Positions 52,675 through 61,401 of a stretch of DNA of 64,000 bases are shown piece after piece. The number at the start of each line of letters is the position of its first letter. Within the stretch, counting starts at the first letter, position 1. The DNA is from Pedobacter africanus (GTDB lineage Bacteria > Bacteroidota > Bacteroidia > Sphingobacteriales > Sphingobacteriaceae): positions 1,736,001-1,800,000 of the forward strand of contig NZ_FWXT01000001.1 of the NCBI RefSeq assembly GCF_900176535.1. The letters run 5' to 3'. The position numbers and the translations under genes were made by a program. Below the pieces are notes generated by a model. It was given only the letters and a program-made list of their open reading frames with translations. It was not told where the DNA came from and made no database searches.

Positions 52675-53355
52675 ATGAAAAAAATCGTCGTACTCACAGG
52701 TGCCGGCATCAGTGCCGAAAGCGGATTACAGACCTTCAGGGATGCCGATGGCTTATGGGAAGGCTACAACATCGAAGATGTGGCTACCCCGGAAGCCTGG
52801 AAACGCAACCCAGAGCTTGTACAGCGTTTTTACAATGAAAGACGCAAATCTGTAATCGAAGCGCAGCCAAATGCGGCACACAAAGCCCTGGCAACGCTAC
52901 AGGAACAGTACGAACTATACATTATTACCCAAAACATTGATGACCTCCATGAAAGGGGTGGCGCAAAAAATGTACTCCACCTGCACGGGATCATTACCCG
53001 TTCACAATCTGATGTGGATCCTGCAGTCACCTACCCTATAGACGGCTGGGAGATTAAACCCGAAGAGGTATGTGAATATGGTATGCAATTGCGGCCGCAT
53101 GTAGTATGGTTCGGAGAAAATGTACCTAATCTGCAACCCGCCGCTAAAATCTGTTCAAAAGCCGATATCTTTGCCGTCATCGGCACATCACTTGCCGTTT
53201 ATCCGGCAGCAAGTCTTACAGACTATGTACCTGCTACCGCGATGAAATATGCCATCGATGTAAAAATCCCATATATCAAAGGCGATTTCAAAAAAATTGA
53301 GCAGCCTGCAACTATCGGTGTGCAAATGATGGTAAATGAACTCCTGGCAAAATAG
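52675..53355 (+). CDS. cobB: Sirtuin (class III NAD-dependent protein deacylase), zinc site missing
   Basis: The 226-residue protein has the NAD-binding GAGISAESGLQTFRD, TQNIDDLH, catalytic His104 (LHLHG) and HVVWFGE motifs. Tyr53 and Arg56 (FYNERR) match the pair that gives class III enzymes desuccinylase/demalonylase preference. Unlike E. coli CobB, the structural zinc cysteines are absent; only Cys133 remains in that region. I chose the ATG at 52675. A longer frame begins inside the dinB-family gene and lacks family similarity. Confidence 0.92.
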   Translation: MKKIVVLTGAGISAESGLQTFRDADGLWEGYNIEDVATPEAWKRNPELVQRFYNERRKSVIEAQPNAAHKALATLQEQYELYIITQNIDDLHERGGAKNVLHLHGIITRSQSDVDPAVTYPIDGWEIKPEEVCEYGMQLRPHVVWFGENVPNLQPAAKICSKADIFAVIGTSLAVYPAASLTDYVPATAMKYAIDVKIPYIKGDFKKIEQPATIGVQMMVNELLAK

Positions 53356-53375
53356 CAGTTTAAATGATTTTTCGC

Positions 53376-53383
53376 TAAGTTTG
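53376..53383 (+). promoter_or_regulatory. Promoter -7 box of ribH
   Basis: TAAGTTTG matches TAnnTTTG and lies only 4 nt before the ribH ATG, which predicts a transcript with little or no leader. No clear -33 TTG is seen. Confidence 0.5.
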
Positions 53384-53387
53384 CGGC

Positions 53388-53879
53388 ATGGCAACACAAT
53401 TAAAAAACCTATCCGATTTTTCTCATACTACGGTACCTGATGGCAGCCCTTATAAATTCGCTATTGCGGTGGCCGAATGGAATGCAGAAATCACTGGCAG
53501 CCTTTACAATGGTGCTTTACAAACCCTGCTTAAACATGGCGTAAAGGCCGAAAATATCATTTCAGTACCCGTACCCGGAAGTTTTGAACTGACTGCTGCA
53601 GCGGAGATACTTTTACAGAAACACAAAGACCTTGATGCAGTAATTTGCCTGGGTTGTGTCATACAAGGTGAAACCAGACATTTCGACTTCATCTGCGACG
53701 CAGTAGCTAATGGCGTCAGCAATGTAGGCATTAAACACAGTAAAGCTGTAATATTTGGGGTATTGACTACCGATAACCAGCAACAGGCTATAGACAGGGC
53801 GGGCGGCAAACACGGCAATAAAGGCGATGAAGCTGCTATTACAGCGCTAAAAATGGCGGAACTGACCGCTACCGTATAA
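53388..53879 (+). CDS. ribH: 6,7-dimethyl-8-ribityllumazine synthase
   Basis: The enzyme makes the riboflavin precursor from 5-amino-ribitylaminouracil and dihydroxybutanone phosphate. The 163-residue protein has VAEWNAEITGSLYNGA, the VPVPGSFELT motif, LGCVIQGETRHFDF with the catalytic His, and GVLTTDNQQQA. It is separate from other rib genes in this window. Confidence 0.96.
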   Translation: MATQLKNLSDFSHTTVPDGSPYKFAIAVAEWNAEITGSLYNGALQTLLKHGVKAENIISVPVPGSFELTAAAEILLQKHKDLDAVICLGCVIQGETRHFDFICDAVANGVSNVGIKHSKAVIFGVLTTDNQQQAIDRAGGKHGNKGDEAAITALKMAELTATV

Positions 53880-53946
53880 CAAACTTTGATTCTTTGCTTA
53901 AAAACTGTAAATTAGTACTCATATATCATTAAGAAAACCAATACAG

Positions 53947-54069
53947 ATGAAGAAAGTTGCAATCCTATTGCTTGGCGTTTTTTTTGCAATAACTATTTTG
54001 GAAGCCTGCTCTAACAAACTTTGCCCTGCTTACAGTTCTTATCCTGAAGGCAAAAGAAGAAGAGGTTAA
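53947..54069 (+). CDS. Small lipoprotein of 40 residues
   Basis: A short frame encodes a lipoprotein-like peptide: Lys-Lys start, hydrophobic core (VAILLLGVFFAITI), a lipobox LEAC (Cys21) and a short mature part NKLCPAYSSYPEGKRRRG. The CPAYSS motif recurs in small Bacteroidota lipoproteins as I remember them. Its function is unknown. It lies between ribH and ytxJ on the same strand, 23 nt before the latter. Confidence 0.6.
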   Translation: MKKVAILLLGVFFAITILEACSNKLCPAYSSYPEGKRRRG

Positions 54070-54092
54070 CAAAAAAGCTGATAGCATAAAAA

Positions 54093-54434
54093 ATGATGGA
54101 GATGGAGTGGAAAAATATTACACGGGCCGAACAGGTGGCCGAAATTCAGCAACAGGACGGATATAGCTTAATTTTTAAGCACAGTACCCGTTGTTCAGTA
54201 AGTGCAATGGCCAAAAGACGTTTTGAAATGGACTGGTCTGTTATACCTGAAAACACCTCACTCTACTTTCTGGACCTGATCAGCTACCGAGACATTTCTG
54301 CTCAGATAGCTGATACCTTCCAGGTGCATCATGAATCTCCGCAAATCCTGGTAATCAAAAACGGCGATTGCATATTGGATGCCTCACATAGCGATATTTC
54401 GGCCGATGAAGTGGCCGAGGTCATTAATAGTTAA
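54093..54434 (+). CDS. ytxJ: Bacillithiol-system redox protein YtxJ (monothiol bacilliredoxin)
   Basis: The 113-residue thioredoxin-fold protein has the YtxJ pattern IFKHSTRCSVSAMA with a single active Cys34 where relatives have TCPIS, and the HESPQILVI segment with the cis-Pro region. YtxJ/BrxC removes bacillithiol from oxidised proteins. ATG codons at 54093, 54096 and 54102 are possible starts. Its last 11 bases overlap the convergent OsmC-family gene. Confidence 0.9.
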   Translation: MMEMEWKNITRAEQVAEIQQQDGYSLIFKHSTRCSVSAMAKRRFEMDWSVIPENTSLYFLDLISYRDISAQIADTFQVHHESPQILVIKNGDCILDASHSDISADEVAEVINS

Positions 54435-54828
54435 AACTTACAGTTTTCCTGATATCAGGATGTAAACTATACATCACCGGACAGGTATTGGCCGATCTTT
54501 CAATGATCGTTTTCTCCTTTTCCGAATAATTGTTGGCCGGGAACTGAAAATTCACTACAATTTCGGCTACCCGCCTTGGGTTTTCCGCCATAATTTTAGT
54601 GATCTCACAAGTTGTCCCGTCAATGTTAAAACCATGCTCATTGGCTGCAATGCCAACAATGGTCAGCATACAATTGCCCAGCGAAGTGGCCAGCAGATCG
54701 GTAGGCGAAAATGCTTCGCCTTTTCCTTTATTGTCAACCGGTGCATCGGTAATGATTTCATTGCCCGAACGCAGGTGAACAGATGTGGTCCTTAAACCAC
54801 CATTATAAGTTATTCTTGAAGTGCTCAT
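54424..54828 (-). CDS. OsmC-family peroxidase-like protein
   Basis: The 134-residue protein has the two conserved cysteines of OsmC/Ohr proteins, Cys53 (SLGNCMLT) and Cys116 (NTCPVMYSL). It is of the general OsmC type, closer to YhfA-like than to Ohr. Such proteins reduce organic hydroperoxides using thiols. It is convergent with ytxJ, suggesting a small thiol-defence cluster. Confidence 0.9.
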   Translation of the reverse strand: MSTSRITYNGGLRTTSVHLRSGNEIITDAPVDNKGKGEAFSPTDLLATSLGNCMLTIVGIAANEHGFNIDGTTCEITKIMAENPRRVAEIVVNFQFPANNYSEKEKTIIERSANTCPVMYSLHPDIRKTVSFNY

Positions 54829-54919
54829 GATGTAAAATTAAACAATCCTGCGTAAATCATTATTATTTATAAAATATCCCGGCAATTGTTAACTTTAAGT
54901 ACAGATAAACACAAACACC

Positions 54920-55339
54920 ATGAAAAAAATCATCTTTCTTATCCTCATCAGCATCAGCGGATTAACAGCATGCAACACGATGAAACAAAACAAATCTGCA
55001 GGCAAATTAACCGGAGACTGGGTATTGAATTACATTACAGGCCCAAGAATTGCCTTCGATGGCCTGTTCCCCAATGACAAACCAACAATTAATTTCAAAG
55101 AAAACCCTGAAATCATCAGCGGCAATACCAGCTGTAACGGTTTTAGCTGTAAGCTTACCATTAAAGGGAACAACATGAGCATATCACAGCCCGGCCCCAT
55201 GACCATGAGGTACTGTGAAGGCGGCGGCGAAAAAGTATTTTTAGACATGCTGCAAAAAGTAACCGGTTACGATGTACAGGGCAATACCCTGGTCATGCTG
55301 CAAGGTGACATTGTGGTTATGCGCTATACCAGGAAATAG
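54920..55339 (+). CDS. META-domain lipoprotein (HslJ-like)
   Basis: The 139-residue protein has a lipoprotein signal (ISGLTAC, Cys18). A META domain follows (about 30-137) with LTGDWVLNYI, NTSCNGFSC and a C-terminal GNTLVMLQGDIVVMRYTR. HslJ-like proteins are linked to stress and envelope function, but their activity is unknown. A frame that begins upstream at 54886 is a different reading frame and is not used. Confidence 0.85.
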   Translation: MKKIIFLILISISGLTACNTMKQNKSAGKLTGDWVLNYITGPRIAFDGLFPNDKPTINFKENPEIISGNTSCNGFSCKLTIKGNNMSISQPGPMTMRYCEGGGEKVFLDMLQKVTGYDVQGNTLVMLQGDIVVMRYTRK

Positions 55340-55395
55340 GTTTTTGTTTACATGCGGTAAACATTTCATGTTTATAACAATTCAAACCTATTGCG

Positions 55396-55403
55396 TAACT
55401 TTG
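55396..55403 (+). promoter_or_regulatory. Promoter -7 box of lipA
   Basis: TAACTTTG is an exact -7 box, 4 nt before the lipA ATG, with the same spacing as at ribH. Confidence 0.55.
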
Positions 55404-55407
55404 CATC

Positions 55408-56286
55408 ATGATCGCATTACCGGTTGTTTCAGAAAACCAAGTACAACGTAAACCAGACTGGCTTAGAGTAAAGCTTCCTGTTGGCAAAGAATATGCACAG
55501 GTACGCAGTCTTGTGGACACCCACAAGCTGCACACCATTTGCGAAAGTGGCAATTGCCCGAATATGGGCGAATGCTGGGGAGCCGGAACGGCTACCTTTA
55601 TGATCCTTGGTAACATCTGTACCCGATCCTGCTCTTTCTGCGCCGTTGCCACAGGCAGGCCACTAGCAGTTGATACAGATGAACCTAACCGTGTAGCCAA
55701 CTCAGTGAAGCTGATGCAGGTCAAACACTGTGTAATCACTTCGGTAGACAGGGATGACCTGAAAGACGGAGGGTCGATCATCTGGGCCGAAACCCTGCAA
55801 GCCATCAGAAGGGAAAGTCCTGAAACGACATTGGAAACCCTGATCCCTGATTTTAAGGGGCAGTGGGACAACCTGTACCGTGTACTGGAGGAACGCCCGG
55901 AGGTGGTATCGCACAACGTAGAAACTGTACGCCGTTTAACCCGGCAGGTGCGCATACAAGCCAAGTACGACAGAAGTCTGGAAGCTTTGAAACGCATCTC
56001 AGAATTTGGATTACGTACTAAGACTGGTATCATGCTGGGCCTTGGTGAAACTGAAGCAGACGTATTGGAAGCCATGGACGACCTGGTAGCGAATGGTGTA
56101 CACATTTTAACACTGGGGCAATACCTGCAGCCTACACGTAACCACCATCCTGTAGTAGACTGGATCCACCCTGATCAGTTTGAAAGATACAAGGAAATCG
56201 GATTGGAAAAGGGCTTAAAGTATGTAGAAAGTGGTCCGTTGGTGCGTTCCTCTTACCATGCAGAAAAACACCTGTTCGATTTTTAG
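55408..56286 (+). CDS. lipA: Lipoyl synthase
   Basis: This radical-SAM enzyme inserts two sulfurs into protein-bound octanoate to make lipoate. The 292-residue protein has the auxiliary cluster motif CESGNCPNMGEC (Cys45, Cys50, Cys56), the radical SAM motif CTRSCSFC (Cys71, Cys75, Cys78) and the C-terminal RSSYHA motif that binds the auxiliary cluster. Five nt separate it from the convergent nnrD gene. Confidence 0.97.
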   Translation: MIALPVVSENQVQRKPDWLRVKLPVGKEYAQVRSLVDTHKLHTICESGNCPNMGECWGAGTATFMILGNICTRSCSFCAVATGRPLAVDTDEPNRVANSVKLMQVKHCVITSVDRDDLKDGGSIIWAETLQAIRRESPETTLETLIPDFKGQWDNLYRVLEERPEVVSHNVETVRRLTRQVRIQAKYDRSLEALKRISEFGLRTKTGIMLGLGETEADVLEAMDDLVANGVHILTLGQYLQPTRNHHPVVDWIHPDQFERYKEIGLEKGLKYVESGPLVRSSYHAEKHLFDF

Positions 56287-56291
56287 CGAAA

Positions 56292-57224
56292 CTACCTCAA
56301 AAACCTTTTAACGCTTAGCGGCAGCTGTGCTGCAAGGCTGGATGCTGTGATGTTGTGATGATCTACAGCCAATTCATCTCCGGCCTTTCCGTGAAAATAG
56401 CAGCCCAGCAAGGCAGCAGCTTTGGCGCTATAGCCCTGGGCAACATAAGCCGCAATAAGCCCTGTAAGCACATCCCCCATGCCCCCCTGGGCCATAGCCG
56501 GATTTCCGGTCGGGTTAATCAATACATCCCCCTCCTGATCCACAATAAAGGTAAACTGGTTTTTCAGTACAATGACAGCACCCAGTTTTTTTGCCATTGT
56601 CCTGGCCGTTTGCAACCTTTCCCACCAGTTCTTGTGCTTACCAAACAGGGTATCAAATTCCTTTAAATGTGGTGTAAATATGGAATTTTTTGCCAGGTGA
56701 AAAAGCAGGTCTGCCCTTTTAGACAGGATATTTAACGCATCGGCGTCGGCAACAACAGGGACTTTTAAAGTTACCAGTTCCTCAATAATGCCTATCACTT
56801 CCAGATGTTTCCCTAAACCAGGGCCTATGGCAATGGCATTGTATTTTTTTAATGATTTTATCTTGACCAGCTGCTTGCGCTCCAGGTACATCACCTCAGG
56901 GAGTACTGAATTTAAGGCAGTAAGTCCACTTTCGGGCACAGACAGGGTAGTCAGGCCGGCTCCCCCATACAAACAACCACTTGCACACAGCAGGGCGGCG
57001 CCCATAGTTTTGATGTCACCAGCAATGAGCAGGGCATGACCATAAGTTCCTTTATGGGAAAAAGCTCTTCTAGGCTTTAAAATGGTAGCAATGTCGGCCT
57101 GATTGATCAGTTTATAAGGCGAACTGTCCGCTTCGGTACCAAGCTTATCCAATCCTTCATCTACCAGCTGCAATTTGCTGTCGGCATCAGAATCAGGCAG
57201 AAAGCTATTTAAAAATACTGCCAT
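56292..57224 (-). CDS. nnrD: ADP/ATP-dependent NAD(P)H-hydrate dehydratase, epimerase half missing
   Basis: The enzyme repairs hydrated NAD(P)H. The 310-residue protein has the ribokinase-like dehydratase domain (about 50-305) with FSHKGTYGHALLIAG, GPGLGK and NPTGNPAMAQGGMGD (catalytic Asp251). In most bacteria it is fused to an N-terminal NnrE epimerase of about 210 residues. Here the protein begins at the linker (residues 1-50, including LQLVDEGLDK and SSPYKLI), which resembles the junction of the fusion. Only 10 nt separate its ATG from the uvrA stop, so the epimerase is not upstream. Confidence 0.9.
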   Translation of the reverse strand: MAVFLNSFLPDSDADSKLQLVDEGLDKLGTEADSSPYKLINQADIATILKPRRAFSHKGTYGHALLIAGDIKTMGAALLCASGCLYGGAGLTTLSVPESGLTALNSVLPEVMYLERKQLVKIKSLKKYNAIAIGPGLGKHLEVIGIIEELVTLKVPVVADADALNILSKRADLLFHLAKNSIFTPHLKEFDTLFGKHKNWWERLQTARTMAKKLGAVIVLKNQFTFIVDQEGDVLINPTGNPAMAQGGMGDVLTGLIAAYVAQGYSAKAAALLGCYFHGKAGDELAVDHHNITASSLAAQLPLSVKRFLR

Positions 57225-57234
57225 AACGTTTATT

Positions 57235-60078
57235 TTACAGGCCCATTTCCTTTTTCAGGAATTTGCCGGTCAGGCTGATCGGGCTTTGGATCAGGCCTTC
57301 GGGTGTTCCTTCAAATATGATCCTGCCCCCCCCGGCACCGCCTTCCTCACCCAGGTCAATCACCCAGTCGGCTACTTTTACCACATCCAGGTTGTGCTCA
57401 ATAACCAATACAGTATTTCCCCTGTCAACCAACTCGTTAAGCACACCCAGCAACACATTTATATCCTCAAAATGCAGGCCAGTTGTGGGCTCATCCAGAA
57501 TATAAAAGGTATTGCCGGTATCTTTTTTGGAAAGTTCTGTAGCCAGCTTCACCCGCTGGGCCTCACCGCCAGACAAAGTGGTAGACGATTGCCCCAGTGT
57601 AATGTAGCCCAAACCAACATCTTTTAATGTTTTGATCTTCCGGTAAATGGAAGGCATATGTTCAAAGAAATCACAGGCATCCTCTATACTCATATCCAGC
57701 ACATCGCTGATGGATTTACCTTTGTAACGCACTTCAAGTGTTTCGCGGTTATACCGTTTGCCCTGGCATTCCTCGCAGGGTACCTGCACATCGGGCAGAA
57801 AATTCATTTCTATAACCTTCATGCCCCCACCCTGGCAGGTTTCACAGCGCCCGCCTTTTACATTGAAAGAAAAACGTCCTGGCTTATACCCTCTTATCTT
57901 GGCTTCAGGTAACTGAACAAATAAATTCCGGATGTCTGAAAACACGCCGGTATAGGTAGAAGGGTTGGAACGTGGTGTACGGCCAATAGGCGCCTGGTCA
58001 ATCTCGATCACCTTATCTATTTCCTTTAAGCCATTGATTTTTTCATAAGGCAAAGGATGCTTCTTAGCCCGAAAAAAATGATGGTTCAAAACAGGGTATA
58101 AAGTCTCCGTAATCAGACTGGATTTTCCACTCCCTGATACCCCGGTTACGGTTATGAACTTACCCAGCGGAAAGTCAACGGAAACATCCTTCAGGTTATG
58201 ACCACTGGCCTTGATGATGGAAAGTTTATGGCCGGTTCCTTTTCTGCGTTTTTTAGGCACCTCTATGCCTTTTTTGCCATTAAGATAAGCGGCAGTAAGG
58301 GTATCTGATTTCAGGATTTCATCCGGACTACCCTGCGCAACAATTTCACCGCCATGCACCCCAGCAGCCGGACCAACATCGATTACGTAATCCGCTTCCA
58401 GGATCATATCCTTATCGTGCTCCACCACCAGAACCGTATTGCCCAGGTCACGCAGGTTCTTTAAAGCGCCGATCAGGCGTTCATTGTCGCGTTGGTGCAG
58501 CCCAATGCTCGGCTCATCCAGAATATACATTACATTCATCAGCTGCGATCCGATCTGTGTAGCGAGTCTGATCCTTTGCGCCTCTCCACCCGAAAGGGTA
58601 CGTGCGGTACGGTCTAGCGACAGGTAATTCAAACCTACATCACTCAGAAAACCCAGTCTTGCCCTGATCTCTTTCAGGATCTCTTTGGCTATGGTATTCT
58701 GGCGCTCAGAAAGCCTGCTCTCCAGGTCTACATACCATGCCCTGATGCTGCTGATGTCCATCTCAGCCAGTTCAAAAATATTCTTGCCGTCAATTTTAAA
58801 ATGCAGGCTTTCTTTTTTTAATCTTGCCCCGTTACAAACCGGGCAGGTTTTCAGTTTTCTGAAAGCCTCCATGTCATCAACAGCCCCCTCACCCTTGCGT
58901 TCCTGCTGCTCTTCCAGCAATTTAATAATGCCATCAAAAGTGATCTGGTAATTCTGTACATTCCATTTGTTGTACTCTACAGCCACGGAAAGCAACTCAG
59001 GCGAGCCATTCAAAATGATATTGATGATGTCATCGCCCAGTTTTTCAATTGGGGTCGACAAAGAGAAATTATATTTTTTTGCCAGGGCTTTCAAGACCTG
59101 AAACATCCAGATGTCGCGGTATTCGCCCAAAGGGGCAAGCCCTCCGTTCATGATGCTCAATTTAGGGTTGGGCATCACTGATTCTTTGTCTACCACAAAG
59201 ATATAGCCCAGGCCGTCGCAGTTCTCGCATGCCCCATAGGGCGAATTGAAGGAAAAGCTGTTGGGTTGCGGCTCGTCATAGGAAATCCCTGTTGTAGGGC
59301 ACATCAGAAAGCGGCTGAAGTGGGATACATTGTTGTCCTTGTCGCTGATGTTAATGATGCCTTTGCCTAAGCGCATCGCGGTTTGCAGCGAATCCTGCAG
59401 CCGCTTTACATCCTTACGGTCGATGATCAACCGGTCTACCACAATCTCAATATCATGGATCTTGTATCGGTCTACCTGCATTTTAGGTGTAATGTCCTGG
59501 ATATCCCCATCAATGCGCACCTTTACATAACCCTGTTTACGGATCTGCTCAAACAATTCCCTGTAATGCCCCTTACGCCCTTTTACCACTGGCGCAAGAA
59601 TATTAACCGGCATATTACCGAATTTATTGAAGATATTTTCCAGGATCTGATTCTCGCTCATGCGCTCCATCTTCTCCCCCGTATTGTAGGAGAAAGCATC
59701 AGCTGTACGCGCGTACAACAAACGCATAAAATCATAAATCTCGGTAATGGTACCTACGGTAGAGCGCGGGTTTTTACTGGTGGTTTTCTGTTCAATGGCT
59801 ATCACAGGGCTCAAACCGGAAACTTTATCTACATCCGGTCGTTCCATCCCTCCCATAAATTGACGGGAATAGGCACTGAACGTTTCCATATACCGGCGCT
59901 GTCCTTCAGCGTAAATGGTATCAAAGGCAAGTGATGACTTTCCGCTTCCGCTTAAGCCGGTAATGACTACCAGTTTATTTCTTGGAAAAGAAATATCTAT
60001 ATTTTTAAGGTTATGCACCCTGGCCCCATACACTTCAACATCTTTTTGCTCGCCAAGGTCAACGGTATTTTTGCTCAT
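57235..60078 (-). CDS. uvrA: UvrABC excinuclease subunit A
   Basis: UvrA recognises damaged DNA in nucleotide excision repair. The 947-residue protein has two ABC ATPase modules with Walker A GLSGSGKSS (41-49) and GVSGSGKSS, and signature motifs LSGGEAQR in both halves. Zinc-finger cysteines are visible (CENCDGLGY and CETCQGGGMK...CEECQGKRY). The length is typical. nnrD follows after 10 nt. Confidence 0.97.
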   Translation of the reverse strand: MSKNTVDLGEQKDVEVYGARVHNLKNIDISFPRNKLVVITGLSGSGKSSLAFDTIYAEGQRRYMETFSAYSRQFMGGMERPDVDKVSGLSPVIAIEQKTTSKNPRSTVGTITEIYDFMRLLYARTADAFSYNTGEKMERMSENQILENIFNKFGNMPVNILAPVVKGRKGHYRELFEQIRKQGYVKVRIDGDIQDITPKMQVDRYKIHDIEIVVDRLIIDRKDVKRLQDSLQTAMRLGKGIINISDKDNNVSHFSRFLMCPTTGISYDEPQPNSFSFNSPYGACENCDGLGYIFVVDKESVMPNPKLSIMNGGLAPLGEYRDIWMFQVLKALAKKYNFSLSTPIEKLGDDIINIILNGSPELLSVAVEYNKWNVQNYQITFDGIIKLLEEQQERKGEGAVDDMEAFRKLKTCPVCNGARLKKESLHFKIDGKNIFELAEMDISSIRAWYVDLESRLSERQNTIAKEILKEIRARLGFLSDVGLNYLSLDRTARTLSGGEAQRIRLATQIGSQLMNVMYILDEPSIGLHQRDNERLIGALKNLRDLGNTVLVVEHDKDMILEADYVIDVGPAAGVHGGEIVAQGSPDEILKSDTLTAAYLNGKKGIEVPKKRRKGTGHKLSIIKASGHNLKDVSVDFPLGKFITVTGVSGSGKSSLITETLYPVLNHHFFRAKKHPLPYEKINGLKEIDKVIEIDQAPIGRTPRSNPSTYTGVFSDIRNLFVQLPEAKIRGYKPGRFSFNVKGGRCETCQGGGMKVIEMNFLPDVQVPCEECQGKRYNRETLEVRYKGKSISDVLDMSIEDACDFFEHMPSIYRKIKTLKDVGLGYITLGQSSTTLSGGEAQRVKLATELSKKDTGNTFYILDEPTTGLHFEDINVLLGVLNELVDRGNTVLVIEHNLDVVKVADWVIDLGEEGGAGGGRIIFEGTPEGLIQSPISLTGKFLKKEMGL

Positions 60079-60173
60079 ATATATTTAAAAAAATGATACT
60101 GAATCTATACGTTAAAGGTCATATTTTTTTCAACTGCAAAAATGCTAAAAATTTTATCATTTTCACAGCATAC

Positions 60174-61226
60174 TTACCATACAATTGTTGTACCGTCTTC
60201 AGTAGGATGTCCCGTACAGATCAATACCCTCCCGGCAGCAATTTCATCGTCCATCAGCACCTCATTATAATCCATTTCCACTCCTCCCTTAATACAATTG
60301 GCTGTACAGGTACTGCATATCCCGGCATGACAGCTGTAAGGCAGATTGATTTTTTTTTCAAGCGCTGCATCCAGTATGGTTTTGTTATAGGGAACAGCCA
60401 GGTGGTAAATATTGTTCTGAAAATTCAGCACTACGGTATAGGTATTGGTATGCCTGATCTTTTTCTCGGTTGCATCATCTTCATCCAGTTCATCTTCAGG
60501 AAGCACAAATGTTTCCCTTTTGATCTGGGCCTGGTCAAAACCCAGGTTAAGCAATGTGATCCGGCAGACATCCATATAGTCTATTGGACCGCAGGTATAC
60601 AGCAAAGTATCACTTTTATCGAATTCCAGGTTTTCGGCCACAAGCCTTTCTATAAGCGGGCCGTTCAGGCGTGCCATCATCAGGTTTTGCGATTGGCTAA
60701 AAACATACACCACTTTAAAACGGTCCGGATATTGTTCCTGCCAGGTGTTCAGCTCTTTGTAGAAAAGTGTTTGTTCAGCGGAACGATTGCTGTAAATCAA
60801 AATGAGTTTGCTGTTCTGTTCACGCACAAGTGCGGTTTTCAGGATGGCAAATAAAGGGGTAATCCCAACACCCGCAGCAAACAGGAATACAGTTCTTTTG
60901 ATTTCAGCATCCGGCTGGTAAAAAAATCTCCCGCTCGGCTCAACAGCGTTAAGCACATCCCCTAGCGATGTTTTATGGTGCAGCAGCCGGGATATTTCCC
61001 CGTTTTCCACACGTTTTATGGCAATCGCCAATGGCTCATCTGTATCGGGTGAACTGCATATGGAGTAAGATCTTCTCAATTCCTTTCCGTTTACATCAAA
61101 AACAAGGGTCAGAAACTGTCCGGCAAGGTAGGCTGGTTTTTGTCCGCCTACCGGTTCAAAACTGATGATCAGTGTTTCACCCGGACAAAAGGTCATTTCG
61201 GTTATGCGCAGTTTGATCATTACCAT
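60174..61226 (-). CDS. Ferredoxin-NADP reductase-like flavoprotein with C-terminal 2Fe-2S domain (PaaE type)
   Basis: The 350-residue protein has an FAD-binding domain (about 4-105, RRSYSICSS), an NAD(P)-binding domain (about 110-225, FAAGVGITP and TCGP) and a plant-type ferredoxin domain (about 262-350) with cysteines 299, 304, 307 and 337. PaaE-type reductases feed electrons to oxygenases or desaturases. No paa genes are nearby; the desaturase at 16237 could be a partner, which is speculation. ATG at 61226 or 61220 may be the start. Confidence 0.9.
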   Translation of the reverse strand: MVMIKLRITEMTFCPGETLIISFEPVGGQKPAYLAGQFLTLVFDVNGKELRRSYSICSSPDTDEPLAIAIKRVENGEISRLLHHKTSLGDVLNAVEPSGRFFYQPDAEIKRTVFLFAAGVGITPLFAILKTALVREQNSKLILIYSNRSAEQTLFYKELNTWQEQYPDRFKVVYVFSQSQNLMMARLNGPLIERLVAENLEFDKSDTLLYTCGPIDYMDVCRITLLNLGFDQAQIKRETFVLPEDELDEDDATEKKIRHTNTYTVVLNFQNNIYHLAVPYNKTILDAALEKKINLPYSCHAGICSTCTANCIKGGVEMDYNEVLMDDEIAAGRVLICTGHPTEDGTTIVW

Positions 61227-61251
61227 AGCGCGGTAAAAATAACAAAAAAAC

Positions 61252-61401
61252 GCTTACGATGACCTCTGGCCAGCCATCACTGTATTCAATTTTATTGATC
61301 AGCATCTTTCTGTCGGTTCCCGCTGCCTTTCCTGTTCTATGGTCAACTCTTAAAGCATGATAAGCAATTTTCTTTTCAGTATCATGTACTTTATTTTTTG
61401 G
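61252..61401 (-). pseudogene. Remnant of the C-terminal end of a GH43-like gene
   Basis: On the minus strand an open frame without a proper start follows the GH5-like gene. It reads EKKIAYHALRVDHRTGK, then TDRKMLINKIEYSDGWPEV. The last part matches the usual end of GH43 arabinanase-like enzymes (a basic residue, hydrophobic triplet, then DGWP-V). The frame then runs on into the start of the flavoprotein gene until TGA at 61177. I take it as the broken 3' end of a lost gene. The family call rests on remembered motif patterns. Confidence 0.5.
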
